A stretch of 64,000 nt of DNA from Platerodrilus igneus (GCA_036346225.1 JARFIW010000453.1:2046001-2110000), one strand, 5' to 3'. Counted from the stretch's first letter, positions 49,625 to 60,242 are shown. Notes: a model not told the origin generated them from the letters alone. Numbers and translations: made by a program.

Positions 49625-49711
49625 GTATTAAGAACCCACATCTGGTTCGAATCGTCGCTGTAGGCAGTGGAGCTTTATTGTTCATCACAAGACGTTTCAT
49701 TGGAAGTTCAG
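49625..49711 (+). CDS. Candidate internal coding exon (87 nt), unknown protein
   Basis: An acceptor-like TACTTATCCACAG precedes 49,625, and a donor-like CAG/GTAGTA follows at 49,711. The enclosed 87 nt is open in one frame and is symmetric (phase 1-1, exactly 29 codons). It encodes NPHLVRIVAVGSGALLF followed by ITRRFIGSS. The hydrophobic core flanked by basic residues could be a membrane or targeting segment, but I do not recognise the family. No neighbouring exon was found, so this rests on splice-site geometry and an unusually protein-like peptide. Confidence 0.3.
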
Positions 49712-49739
49712 GTAGTATTATTATTATCTGTGTCATATT

Positions 49740-52100
49740 TTAAACACTTAATCCATTATACTCGATTGAAATCTTAAATTATTAACTAATATAAACTGTT
49801 TACTGTGCGTATTTTTCAAGTAATTGTTTACACTGTCACATTTAGAAATTGCTTTAGTAGAATTAACTAGAGGTCATTTGACTGGCAGTGTCACATACAT
49901 CTGTATATGGTTCAGAACTCACGCTGTATGCAGATATAGCTTATTCACAAAATTAACTTGAGATAAGAGTTTCATTGGTCGAGGCGCAGATTTAAAGACC
50001 CAATAGAGAAGTTAATAAATCAATTAAAGAAAGGAAATTATAGGGCAATTTGGTGCATTGCTAATTTGCTCATATATTATAATTGTCAAAACAAACTGAA
50101 AAGGGGGGGGGTTATATATTATAATATATATGTATTGCTATGATAATAGGGGTATATAGGGTCACAAGGGTTGTACACTCGATGTAATGACACGAAAGTC
50201 TAGAAAACCAAACTATTTAATCATAAAAAGTACGAAATTTGCCAATTATGCAAAAAGCAAATATTAAATACGCTATAAAATTTGCAATTAACTTTAATCA
50301 ATGAAAGGAAACTCATTCTTCAAAGATTCAATAACATTCAGTGAGAGAAATAATTTTGTGCTCTATTCAATTCATTTTGAAACAACAATACATGCAAAAA
50401 ATTTAAATAAATACGCATGAGGAACATCTAAAAATAAGACAAACACGCAATGAATCCTATTCAAAACCAACGCATTGGTGTAGGGAAAATAAACTAGAAT
50501 GATCTCAATAAACAGATCTTCAAAACAAACATGTTTCATAAACGCACGAAGTAAACAAACGCATTCAAATTACGTCATTATAAAATTTGCCTACGTGATC
50601 CTCATGTAAAATTAACACAAAACCCAAACAGATGAGGTAAACAAAACAAGAAAACACAGTTGGCTACGTGCGATTTAAAGTTATAAATTCCTTTACAAAA
50701 TTGAAATACGTGACTTGAAAAGATTCAAAATTTACAATGTAAAACTAGATGTCTAGGTGATGTGCTAAAGCATTGCAACGAGAAATTAGGATGGTAAAAT
50801 ACATAGAAATCCGAAGGCTGGAGCGATAAGTCAAAGTACAATGCCTCAATCAACAAAAATAAACCAGGTAAACCAATAGCACAGGTGATAGGCGTGTCTT
50901 TAAATAGCTCACGAGCTGATAAATGAATCAGTCTTTCAACAACTAAGGAACACTCCGTACTACTTTGAATTAAGATAACACGCGAAGTCAAAATATCAAA
51001 TTAAATAATAATTTAAGTGAATGTTGGTGATTGAAAAAATTCAATCATAGTTCAAGTGCAAATATACAACAGCAATTTGCCGTTTTATAGTTAAAAACGT
51101 ATGTCCAAAATTTTAGTTAAACCTAATTTTAATATTTATTAACTTAGGGCTCGAAGAACATATTCAAGCGTCTATCTGAGAATACACCTAAGAACTTATC
51201 TGAGAGTTGATTTAATAATCTATTTAAGCGTTAAAATAAGCATTGATCTAAGGACCTAACAAGAATTAAATTAAGAGTTTAACGAAACTTTACTACGCAA
51301 TTAAATAAGCAACTACCAAACAAAATCACTAAGAAACTGAAAACAATCCAAGGACACTGGTCAACAGCACGCAGTGGCAGTTCTGTGAATTGGAGTGTAT
51401 GCAGAGACGTGGATTCACAACAAGGACAAACAACATGTCGGAGATAAAATTCATTAATAGCTTAAGATATTGATTTATTTTTGGACATTTTAAATTTTTG
51501 CGTGCATTGAGAGATTTATGTAAAGGGTCATTAAAAATTTTGATACGTAGAAAATTACGTAAAAGGGAAAGAAGATCAGTGAACGTTCAACGTACTTCAA
51601 GTAGTTAATGGAGTTATAATTTGGGGACAAATCGATTTATATCGTTATTTTGATTCAGGGGTTTTCTTAAAGTGAATAATGTTATAGAGCTACAAATTAT
51701 ACATATTTTTGGTTATTATATAAATTTTGATTAATTTCGTTTATTATAAATATTATCTTCAAATATCGACCGATGATTAATTTATAGATAGGATTTGTTA
51801 ACAGGTATAGCGATCACAGAATAAAAAACACTCTTTGTTCTTAATCAAACTTCCGAAATAGTTTATTTCTTACAACTAACAAATGGTATGATTACACTAT
51901 CATACTTACATGAACGAAGTTATTGTGTGTATTTACTAAGTTTACACATTGAAATAAATGAAAGGTTAAAACTACACTACATTTAAAATAGTTTAACTTT
52001 TCGACTGAACGCTCATTGTCAAGGGGTCTGTTCATCAACAACTGCTTATAGGTTTGGTATAAAAACCAAGTAGACTGTCAGTAATAAATAAACTAAAAAA
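49740..52100. other. AT-rich region, probable old repeat
   Basis: From 50,128 (repeat terminus copy B) to about 51,800 the sequence is dense in ACGC, TACGTGA and AAACAC words without clear period, similar in texture to 59.0-59.6 kb. The 88-codon minus ORF at 50,725-50,991 has no recognised domain. No gene is supported. Confidence 0.4.
50128..50185 (+). repeat. Shared repeat terminus, copy B
   Basis: TATTGCTATGATAATAGGGG followed by GGGTCACAAGGGTTGTA parallels 32,937 and 58,088. Confidence 0.5.
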
Positions 52101-52102
52101 GC

Positions 52103-52554
52103 TTATGTTCTGATAATACAGTATACTAATTTAGCAGCGCGTTGATTTATTGGTAATTTGATGCCAGCAACTTTAATTTCAAAATCGGTTAAAATTTCTT
52201 CCGTAGGTGATCCACCACCAGTTTTCAACGCATGGGTACATATTCTTGATATCTTGGATTTGGCGAGGCATTGAATATCTTGCCTGTATTTATTTGTAAA
52301 CAAAGCGTGTAAACAATTAAATTATATTACCATTCTCCAACCTTTCTTGTTTTTGTGCTTCCGGGAATCGATTTAAGTTGACTTGTAGTTGATTGCCGCG
52401 ATTTTACACTAGTTTTATAAGTGAACATAGAAGAAAACTTTCCACTCTTAAATTCTTTGTGATTTTCAAGAAACTCAATTAATATATATTTTTGTTCATT
52501 CGTTAGCGGTGGGTTTAGTATACTATTTATGTTTTGGACCGTAGCAGAAATCAT
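52103..52554 (-). CDS. Zeste/Myb-SANT-like DNA-binding protein, two exons, possibly partial
   Basis: Exon 1 (52,554-52,331) starts at ATG and encodes LTNEQKYILIEFLENHKEF, then SGKFSSMFT and LKSIPGSTKTRKVGEW, the pattern of the zeste-type/Myb_DNA-bind_5 domain. A 47-nt intron (52,330-52,284; GTAATA...ATACAG) is in phase 2, so splicing joins EW to QDIQCLAKSKISRI. Exon 2 continues with LKTGGGSPTEEILTDFEIKV to a stop at 52,103, matching the linker that follows this domain in family members. The domain binds DNA, and relatives occur as host regulators and as accessory proteins of PIF/Harbinger transposons. Total ~134 codons is short, so a further exon may lie downstream. CpG-richer sequence at 52,690-52,830 could be its promoter. 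Confidence 0.65.
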
Positions 52555-53340
52555 GGAATAATAATAACAAAACAAATAATAACAATATAATGGGAATTAC
52601 TATTGTTTGAATGGCAAACTAACCTAAGATCGTTACACAGTTGGTTCTTTTGTGGTGTTGCCATATCCAACTGCTCGTTTAATAAGATTGTGCGTTCAAC
52701 GGAAACGAAGGGTATTGTACGGGTATCTGAGAATAGGAGTCGCATAACGAATTCGTTCGTTTCGTGCGTTCATGAGCGCGTACGCTTGGTGACTGCATGG
52801 TATGAACGATTGCAAGAAAATCGACCCCCAGGACATTTAGAAAAACGATTGTCTAGTTTAGTAAATCGGCACATTTCACCTACTTTTTAAAATTCTTTTA
52901 ATAATTTAACTAATTATCAATTATATAAATACGGCAATTCAAATCAATGTAAACAAAAGTTAGTAGGTTGAAATTTAAAGGTATAATTATAAAATAAGTT
53001 TTATCAGGTTATAATGTAGAGATACTAAATAATACAGAAAGTTATAAGCTCCCGAGCTTCTACATTTCTATTGGAGGGTTTAGCTCTGCAGCTAACACTC
53101 ACTTCAGACGATAGACACTTATTTCAGGAGATACAATTTATTTGGCAGTTGTTCAATATTTTCTCAATACTTCAATCAACGATAAAATACTGAAGTGATC
53201 TATGGTGTTTCTAAGTCGTTTTCTCATTGGTTGATAATTATTACAAATATTATAGTGTACATTTCGATATTCGAAAGTATTTGTCAATAACTCAGTAACC
53301 ACTTGCAGGTTTCTGAACGCATTCCCGAATGTCAGAATTT
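52555..53340. other. Upstream flank of the zeste-like unit
   Basis: 52,600-52,890 is CpG-richer (TTCGTTCGTTTCGTGCG) and open for 95 codons on the plus strand, but the peptide has no domain. A divergent promoter is possible. 52,900-53,340 shows nothing. Confidence 0.35.
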
Positions 53341-53352
53341 AGAGTAGAAGGG

Positions 53353-53466
53353 GCGCATGCGTATGGGTAATCGAGACAGTCGACAGGTTTGAAAAGCACT
53401 CTTTAGCGGTTTTAGTTTTCAAAATGGTAGGTCGAACAAGCTTCCACTTGGCTGGTTTTATTAAAG
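53353..53466 (+). promoter_or_regulatory. Candidate promoter and short first coding exon
   Basis: GCGCATGCG at 53,353-53,361 matches the core of an NRF-1/ewg-type palindrome and sits in a CpG-richer patch. About 60 bases on, ATG at 53,424 opens 14 codons (MVGRTSFHLAGFIK) and ends at G/GTAATG, a splice-donor-like site at 53,467. The peptide is basic and amphipathic, as in mitochondrial leader exons. No second exon was recognised in the next kilobase, so the gene identity is unknown. Confidence 0.35.
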
Positions 53467-53469
53467 GTA

Positions 53470-54610
53470 ATGTTTGATAAATTGATAATGTAGTGATTAT
53501 TTAAGGTAATCTGATTACATCTTTGTAATCGGAGCGTTGTTTTGAATGGATGTTGATATTTATTGTAAAACCGTTAGTTATTTAATCATTGAAGGAAATA
53601 TTTATGTGATACCTGTTGCGTTTGTCATAGAATGATGCCGGTTGTGCTATATATAAATGAGTATGGTTTGGTTTAACAACTGAAAACTAATATTTATTTA
53701 TTCGTTTAAATTGTTTATTTTAATATCTAAATCCGGGCAAAACTAATATTTATTTATTTGAAATAATGTTTGTTTAGTCTTTAATACAGAGTTCGAACTC
53801 CCATTGCATTGCCTGTATTGCCGAATCAGTAGTGTAAATGTACCCTTACTGTGATTGTACGAGCAATTTATACCAACATTCTTTAAATATATTGCATCAA
53901 ATGCTTATGCAGGTTTGAAACGAACTGCATTACACTTCTATGTTATATTTATTTTGAGTTTTATTGAATTAACCACAAAGTTGTGTATATTCTTTGTTTG
54001 TAACTTGTCATTCCATGTGTTAAATTTTTCAAAAGTTATGTTTTAACCGATGCAATCATAATGAATAACTTTTAACGTTTGCTCACTAGATTTAATATAT
54101 TTTAACTAACATGCTTTTATATATTAACATTTAACGCCTGGATCTGGGCTTGTTTTTATGCTGTAAACTTTTGATATGTTTTGCTGTTTACATGTTTTAT
54201 AATGTTTGATATTTGTGATGCATTTGACATTTTTATTTTATGTGTAATTGCTTTATTTCAGCTTGTTAACCACATTTTCCACTGCATATCTGGATTTAAA
54301 CGTAATTGAATGTTGTTGTTTTGTTTATCGAGCCGATGTTCCTATATAATTAACTAGTATCTAACGTTTGTGATAATTGTTGTGATGTAATTAACTTGAA
54401 TCTCTGGTATGACCGACTTTTTGCATTTATGACTATGTTGCAGACAGTCTATTCAATAATAAGCGCCTTTTTAAGTATGGGCAATCATACCATAAGTTCA
54501 TTTCAGCGATTCGTGTTGTCTTGTCAATGTACTTGTAGTTGTACTCTGGCAAATAATAGAAAGTCGGCTAGCCTTTGTGAAATATTTTGTAACACGGGCT
54601 GGAAACTGTT
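53470..54610. other. AT-rich stretch (possible intron)
   Basis: No coding segment recognised. It would be intronic if the first-exon candidate at 53,424 is real. Confidence 0.35.
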
Positions 54611-54615
54611 AAGGT

Positions 54616-55245
54616 ATGTATGTGGGTGCGTGTGATCGAGCCTTGGTGAATATTACTAACATTTTATGTCCGTGCGGGGAGGAACATGGGTAGTCAAGGT
54701 GCAGGTCATCTTCCTGGTGTTCCCCCTCTTCAACTTTAGCTGTGTAGTATTGGCCTCGCCGACCTCAGTACCTTCCAGAAAAGACTAGCTGGTTTACACT
54801 AACATTTTTTCAGTTGTCACGTGTGGATTGTCTGGGTAGCAGTTGACATCCCGTTAAATTCAATGTTGGTGATCTGGGGACTTGTACGTTACTCGTTCTT
54901 GTCGAGATGTGCCAAATGCAGTTGGAAGTGTGAGGGCTTTGGGGTTTTCTCTGCCGTACTCTTTCCCCCAATCGCCCAGGCTGAGAAGGGCACTGTTTGC
55001 TTTGAATTTCAATTCCTATTATTTTCATGCGAATGACCTATTTAGTGTTTATTTTTTTGATTAAAAGTAAGTTAGACAAATACTGTAGTTTTATTTCAAT
55101 CCTTCCCGTCTTAACGCCATCTTCCCAGTGTGAATTTGGGTTACATTATAACAACACAACGTAGGTGTCGTCGAGCCACTGCCACTAGATCATGGAGCCC
55201 GGTGTGCCGTTCATAGAGGGTGTTTGGGTCGGCCTTCAGGTCGGT
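54616..55245 (+). repeat. GC-richer block, possible solo LTR or GC-rich repeat
   Basis: The block begins TGTATGTGGGTGCGTGTG and has a GC-rich middle (GTGCGGGGAGGAACATGGG and others). It contains ATTAAAAGTAAG (poly-A-signal-like) at ~55,060 and ends in GGTGTTTGGGTCGGCCTTC...GGTTACACTAC. The abrupt composition change suggests an inserted element such as a solo LTR, but no flanking duplication was established and the ORFs on both strands are meaningless. Confidence 0.3.
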
Positions 55246-55859
55246 TACACTACAATACAATTATTAAGGATTTGTGTTTTTAAACACCAAAAATGTTACC
55301 TCTTGCAGTCGGTAACATAAAAACCGATAACGATTATATTTCCGATATATCAGGACGAATGGCAAACAGACAGGGACATAGAATAATAATACACTACAAG
55401 GTTCACTCCACTAGCTATTTAAAAATGATGCTTTGGAAGGGATTAATTACCAAACTATTAGTTTTATATCTCTTGAAATTTTGCTTTATCAACAAATTTA
55501 TCCATTAAATAAATATCAAATTTCTACAAATCACTATTATGAACAAAAAATAAATAATAAGTAAGTTAGTGTGATTTATGTAAAAACTATATCCAAAATT
55601 TTACAGCCGTCATTTACCGCCTACTTTTCTTTAGGTTACTCTTGGTGGTGATCTTTCTTTTGTGTTTTTTATTTTCGTAAATCGTTTATAAAGAATATTA
55701 ATAATAATTTTAGGAATATTAACTAACCAAATAGCTAACAATAAAATTTGGAAACACAACCTATAAATTCACATTCGCTGGAAATAGCAAGCAGTATTGG
55801 AGCCTAATAAGGAACAAATTTTTACTCACATGTATTTTAAAAGTTATTTTATTTTGTAA
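55246..55859. other. AT-rich stretch
   Basis: Nothing recognised. Confidence 0.4.
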
Positions 55860-55942
55860 TTACTTAACAAAACGATAATGTAGGAAGCATCACACGCCGA
55901 CTATGTAGAGGATTCTGGACGACAACGTCAGATCTTTCATAA

Positions 55943-56860
55943 AGGGCTGAACAGAATACAACACCGTTTAACGACGTCAACGCAAGGAAATAAATGATGC
56001 TCAGAATGAATGCCGTCGACTTTCATTATAACAATTGAAATAACCTCAGTTGTTATCATTTTATTATTCTTTAATTACTTTTATTTACATCAAAATGAAT
56101 TTTGTAACTTCAAAGTAGTGTTTTTATAACCAATAGCCCGTTTATCGTATATAATTTGATATTCGCGAACTATAGTGCGTTTAACGAACAGATTCAGTAA
56201 TTAAAATAATAGGATGGGCTTAGTTGCGCAGTACAAACTGAGCATAAGCTTGATTTACAGCGACCCTGTTGATCCATGTTACACGTAATTAATTGTAAAT
56301 AACCTACACAAATGTAATAAGTATTGAAAAATACTGTTTTTGAAAAAAAAAGTACAAGAGCAAAAACTACGAAAGACGAATGAACAAAAAATAAAGCAAA
56401 GACAAACACGAAAAACTAATTGACATTTGTAGGTTAATGTTACAAATTGAAATGTGTGGTTGTTTGAATCCGGCCAACCAATACAAAATCTTTATTTAAA
56501 CTTGGCGCTGATTTATGGGCGGAGCATTTACTGAATCTGTTCGTTAAACGCACTATAGTTCAATCAATGCTTCTTCAAAAGTTGCCATGTTAATAAATAT
56601 TATAAAACAATAAAGTAGGAATATTTCGTTCTTTAAAAGGATACTAACAACAGAAGTTCGTACAACATTCAAAATAATAAAGTAAGGTTATGAGTTCAAC
56701 GTACTTAACATTCGCGAGCGTAAAAGTAGAAAGTTTGCCAACTATTAATGTTGAACGGCGTCAAACGCCGTGTATTGTGTGTACAGTCATTTGAAACGGT
56801 TCTTTTAACTCTTGATTAACATCCAACGCCGTACAAAGGCGTTGTATTCTGTTCAGCCCA
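55943..56860. mobile_element. PIF/Harbinger-like MITE (918 bp) with TAA target duplication
   Basis: The ends are inverted: GGGCTGAACAGAATACAAC at the left (55,944) and its complement GTTGTATTCTGTTCAGCCC at the right (56,841-56,859). Both flanks carry TAA (55,940-55,942 and 56,861-56,863), the three-base target site favoured by PIF/Harbinger elements. It encodes no transposase. Internal hairpins include ACGGCGTCAAACGCCGT near 56,756-56,772. Confidence 0.82.
56173..56555. mobile_element. Inner MITE (383 bp) with perfect 28-bp inverted repeats
   Basis: Left end TAGTGCGTTTAACGAACAGA (56,173), continuing TTCAGTAA, is the exact complement of the right end closing at 56,555. TA dinucleotides flank both sides (56,171-56,172 and 56,556-56,557), as for Tc1/mariner-type mobilisation. 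It lies wholly inside the larger MITE, so it inserted later. No coding capacity. Confidence 0.85.
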
Positions 56861-57480
56861 TAACAAAGAAACAAGTTGTTTGGAGATTGATTAAACCTAC
56901 CAAATAAATGTGATTTTCGTCGGAAAAGCACATAATAATAAAGAAGTGGATTCTAGTACGCCATGGCCAAAACAAGTGCACAATACACAACCCTGCTTAC
57001 TTATTTTGCTTCGCTAACCGTATTCGGTACGAAGATCCATCAATATCTTTAAACAATCGCCAACGCGACGCATTCCTGATGTTCAATTTCAAGGATGTTT
57101 GTAGATGACTATGTATTGGCGACTTCAACACTTGATTGAGGAAGAACATGTTTTCGATTCTCATTTAGTATACCAGACCTTTCCTTCTGTTGACACAATA
57201 CACTATCAGTACAACAAAATTCTATAACAATAAACATCTCAGGATCTAATCCCGACGGTCTCCGCTTCAAAAATGTTAAGTGAGCATTTTCTCTAAAAAT
57301 ACGCACTCGTTCGGATGAGAGGTAATATGTAGGTCTCGTATGTGAGTGTTGTCACGCACGTTAAAAATCCATACGTTGCTTGGAACAGCAAGGGTTTGGC
57401 AAAATAAAAAATTTTCCAAGTAAAAAAAATCGTTTCCTGACCAATGCAGCACCTTCAGGTGGAGCATTGGAAAATCAAAT

Positions 57481-57763
57481 GTAGTGTAACAATAAATAAC
57501 ATAACTGTGTTGCTGAATACAGCCATTAATTTCTAACCCAGCCTGCTTCGATAGCCGCGTCTATGTGAACGGAAATAATACTCCACGATGAAAACCTTTT
57601 TCGCCGTTGTAAGACCCATTTATAAAAGTGGTACGTTACAGTACTATGTTCTTCAAACTAGTACGACCAAATAGATACACCGACGAACGGACATCCGCAT
57701 TACAGTTGTCCAGTAGCGTAGTTATGGCGCATATCACGCGTGCGCGCGCGTGTTATAGTTAAT
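57481..57763. other. Spacer with GC-richer tract
   Basis: A CGCGTGCGCGCGCGTG alternating tract lies at 57,737-57,752, able in principle to adopt Z-DNA. Otherwise nothing recognised. Confidence 0.4.
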
Positions 57764-58046
57764 AGATGAAATAATACCTTAGACTTTTATGCAAAGCCCA
57801 AATGATCATTTCAAATTAAACTAGTAATTGAGAGATGTAAGGTTGTGTATATAATTTAGATTTGTTAATATTCCAATTGTTGTCATCGGTCTCGGTGGCG
57901 TAATTGGAAAACACATGGGCCTCGAAAATCTAAGATAAAGGTTTGAATTCTATCCGGGACATTATATTTTTCCATCATTCAATTACTAGCTCGATTTGAA
58001 ATGGTTATTTGGGTTTTGCATAAAAGTCTAAGTTATTATCTCATCC
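57764..58046. mobile_element. Foldback element enclosing a tRNA-like unit
   Basis: A ~74-bp left arm (57,764-57,837) and right arm (57,972-58,046) are inverted copies of roughly 85% identity by eye, sharing TTAGACTTTTATGCAAA...CCCAAAT and CTAGTAATTGA. The ~134 bp between them hold the tRNA-like sequence at 57,889-57,960. Confidence 0.75.
57889..57960 (+). tRNA. tRNA-like sequence (pseudogene or SINE head)
   Basis: GTCTCGG at the start pairs with CCGGGAC at the end (one G-U). TGGCGTAATTGG (57,896-57,907) fits the Pol III A box and GGTTTGAATTC (57,940-57,950) the B box. Five T residues at 57,967-57,971 could terminate Pol III. The cloverleaf is imperfect: single mismatches in the D and anticodon stems and one in the T stem, and the loop CTCGAAA would give anticodon CGA without a serine-type variable arm. 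A tRNA-derived SINE head or tRNA pseudogene is more likely than a working tRNA. Confidence 0.6.
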
Positions 58047-58087
58047 TAATTTATCAACTTATCTTGTGTAATTAATTACCTAATATT

Positions 58088-58150
58088 ATACATATATTGC
58101 TATGATAAGAGGGTAGTTTAAGGGTAGATTAAGTCATAGGAGTCGTAGGA
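58088..58150 (+). repeat. Shared repeat terminus, copy C
   Basis: TATACATATTGCTATGATAA-like start, then GAGGGTAGTTTAAGGGTA and CATAGGAGTCGTAGG, parallel to 32,937 and 50,128. Confidence 0.5.
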
Positions 58151-58209
58151 TAGATATAAATAACTTTAAGAAAATTGTTACATGCCAAATTGGCACTAAA
58201 CATTTTTTT

Positions 58210-58400
58210 AGCTTAATTTTGATGTGCGGGAATTTCGCGCCACAAATTCAAAAGACTTGGCGTGTATTTCCGTCACGTCAGAGTGCGTTTGCGCCAGATC
58301 GCGCGACGCGAGTGGCGGAGAAAAAGTGGGAGAAGTTTTTTCGGAGACGCTGTAACGTGGCTGTTTTGCCTGTAACTTCGAATAGTGTGGTCGTGTCAGG
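58210..58400 (+). promoter_or_regulatory. CpG-rich promoter / first-exon candidate
   Basis: TTTCGCGCC at 58,233-58,241 is an E2F-type site, GTCACGTCAG at ~58,273 carries a CRE half-site, and CpG density is far above background (GCGCGACGCGAGTGGCGG). The block ends in GTGTCAG/GTATCG, a possible splice donor at 58,399. The 68-codon ORF has no recognised domain. Confidence 0.4.
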
Positions 58401-58455
58401 TATCGTATCGTGTCTTTATCTCTAGTATGTAGATTTCCCTTTTGTTTATCTTTGT

Positions 58456-58657
58456 TTGTCGTTCCCTATAAAACCTGATCCTGCCGTTCTCTACAAATTA
58501 AGAAAGAAGACCATTTGTATGCAGCCTAGGGTGAACCGGAGTCCACGACCCTGGACGAACGAGTCCATTACCGCCGTAGCTGGTCGGAGCCCTGAGATCT
58601 GGTCCAGCCATCTTGAAGGACGCTTGGCATACTTCGTGGGAGTCTGGACCTGTTTAT
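58456..58657 (+). other. Candidate exon downstream of TATAAAA
   Basis: TATAAAA at 58,467 precedes a GC-richer block (CCGGAGTCCACGACCCTGG, TGGTCCAGCCATCTTGAAGG) that ends at TTTAT/GTGAGT, a strong donor at 58,658. The open frame (116 codons, 58,456-58,806) runs across the donor and has no known domain. A perfect CRE (TGACGTCA) lies at 58,736-58,743. It could be an alternative first exon of the same gene as 58,210-58,400, or part of a retroelement LTR. Confidence 0.3.
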
Positions 58658-58809
58658 GTGAGTACTTTATTGTCATAATTGTTTGCGAATTTAATATTTA
58701 TTTTCCGTCAATTGCGCATTTAATATGTATATTGGTGACGTCATTGACAGATGGGCGTGCCAAAATCTGTATAAAGATTAGCGCTACCAATTGCCGTGGT
58801 GTCTAATAT

Positions 58810-60240
58810 ACCGCGCTTGCGGTTTGGTAATTATGAACTTTTTAAAATCAAATAATTCCATCAATTATCGGAGTAAATCGACTATTCTACAAAAAGTCAG
58901 TTGCAAGGACACTATATAACGGATATTTGATCTAATGCATGAGAAAAAAGCTCCTTTAGTAATAATCCGATACCATTTAATTAGAATAGTAATGTGTGCG
59001 TCGTATACTATGTAAATACGAGTAAAGGTAAGGTTTTAAAAGCAACTAATTGCATCAAAATAAATCATCGGAAAACATAGATAAATTGGCATTCCAAATA
59101 TTTAATAATTATGTCGAAAATATCAACGCATCTATATGCAAGCGCATCTTAATACGTCATTAAATACGTGACTAAAAATGGTACATTTGTTTAGAAAACC
59201 AACATATTTTAATGACAAATAAACACCAGACGGTTAATTGTACGATAATGTTTTGGACTTTTAAACGACAAATAGAAATACGTGACAGAATAAAAGCAAT
59301 TTTTGGAAATTCTAAGAAGATGCTATGATATATTGAATGTAGACGTGAGGAATAGAACAAAAGTACAACAATTGAAACCAGGAAATTTGAGAAATCCCAA
59401 GGTTCCACAGAGATAGGCAGAGATTATCAATAAACACGCGACGCACACCAATTAAAGCATTGATAGAAGGGATACATACAATGGTGAACGAATAAACATT
59501 TAGTTCATATTCAACTAAGCACAAATTATGCACAAATGGAGTAGAAATTTACGTGATGAAATTAATTAGTGAAACGTTAAAATTCAGAAGAAATAAAATT
59601 TGAAAGTGCAAAAATTGTGCGACGAAAAATAAGCCGATCTACAAATAAACAGATTTTGTTGAGACGGCTTTTGCTAATGCCATTTTGTTGAGACGGCTTT
59701 TGTTGAGAGGTCTGTTATTGATGCCACTTTCGTTGATGTCAGTTTCGTTGATGTCATATGTACTAGGTTGATATTTAAGTTTATATGCAAGTCAATGTTC
59801 GTGTCGAGATGTAAGCCTCAACACAAATCTAAAAATACGTCTGAAAGTGAGATCAAAAGGGTACTCAAAGTTAATTCAAGGAAAAATACCAGAAATCAAA
59901 AATGGATAATTCTGGACAATAAGTAGAGCGGACACAGCAAGGTATGCACGTTCACATAACACAAATTTATATTTACTATAGAACCTTCAAAACGTAATGA
60001 CCAACTAACTATACACGATATGATTTATATACGACATTTGGATATAGAAAAACTGATGTACACTCATCACCGATCTTATATATACCCTAAAATTAACTAG
60101 ATGATTCATAGGCTGGTGTTTGCTTGAAAGTTTTAGACTTTTGTAGAATACCCTTTGGTTATGTAACTTGCGTGTTTGTCGGATTGCCTAATAGTTCGTA
60201 ACAATATTATAATAGTGGTTATATAGGTTAATACACCAGG
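58810..60240. other. AT-rich region with weak short repeats
   Basis: 59,000-59,640 has the same ACGTGA/AAATAC texture as 50.2-50.7 kb. Around 59,655-59,757, TTTTGTTGAGACGGC and TCGTTGATGTCA recur two or three times at ~15-35 bp spacing. No coding signal. Confidence 0.4.
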
Positions 60241-60242
60241 GA

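Larger units (their letters stand above)
55860..57480 (-). pseudogene. Mariner-like transposase, decayed and split by a MITE
   Basis: Read on the minus strand and shifting frames, it shows SVLCQQKERSG, then SPIHSHLQTSLKLNIRNASR and GSSYRIRLAKQNK (57,200-57,000), the helix-turn-helix region of this transposase class. CFSDENHIYLVG (~56,930-56,900) follows, with the first catalytic Asp. The sequence GRFNQSPNNLFLC runs into the MITE border at 56,863. It resumes across the MITE at 55,942 as YERSDVVVQNPLHSRRV, exactly the next residues expected. Removing the MITE and one TAA copy makes the junction read through in frame. Stops and shifts elsewhere, and loss of the C-terminus, show it was dead anyway. 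Confidence 0.7.

Noticed and set aside
50725..50991. 88-codon minus-strand ORF
   Set aside because: No recognisable domain, splice context or promoter. Length is within chance for the region.
54810..55064. Overlapping ORFs on both strands
   Set aside because: Open frames result from the locally higher GC. Peptides look random.
57889..57960. Functional serine tRNA gene (anticodon CGA)
   Set aside because: No long variable arm and mismatches in three stems. A pseudogene or SINE head fits better.
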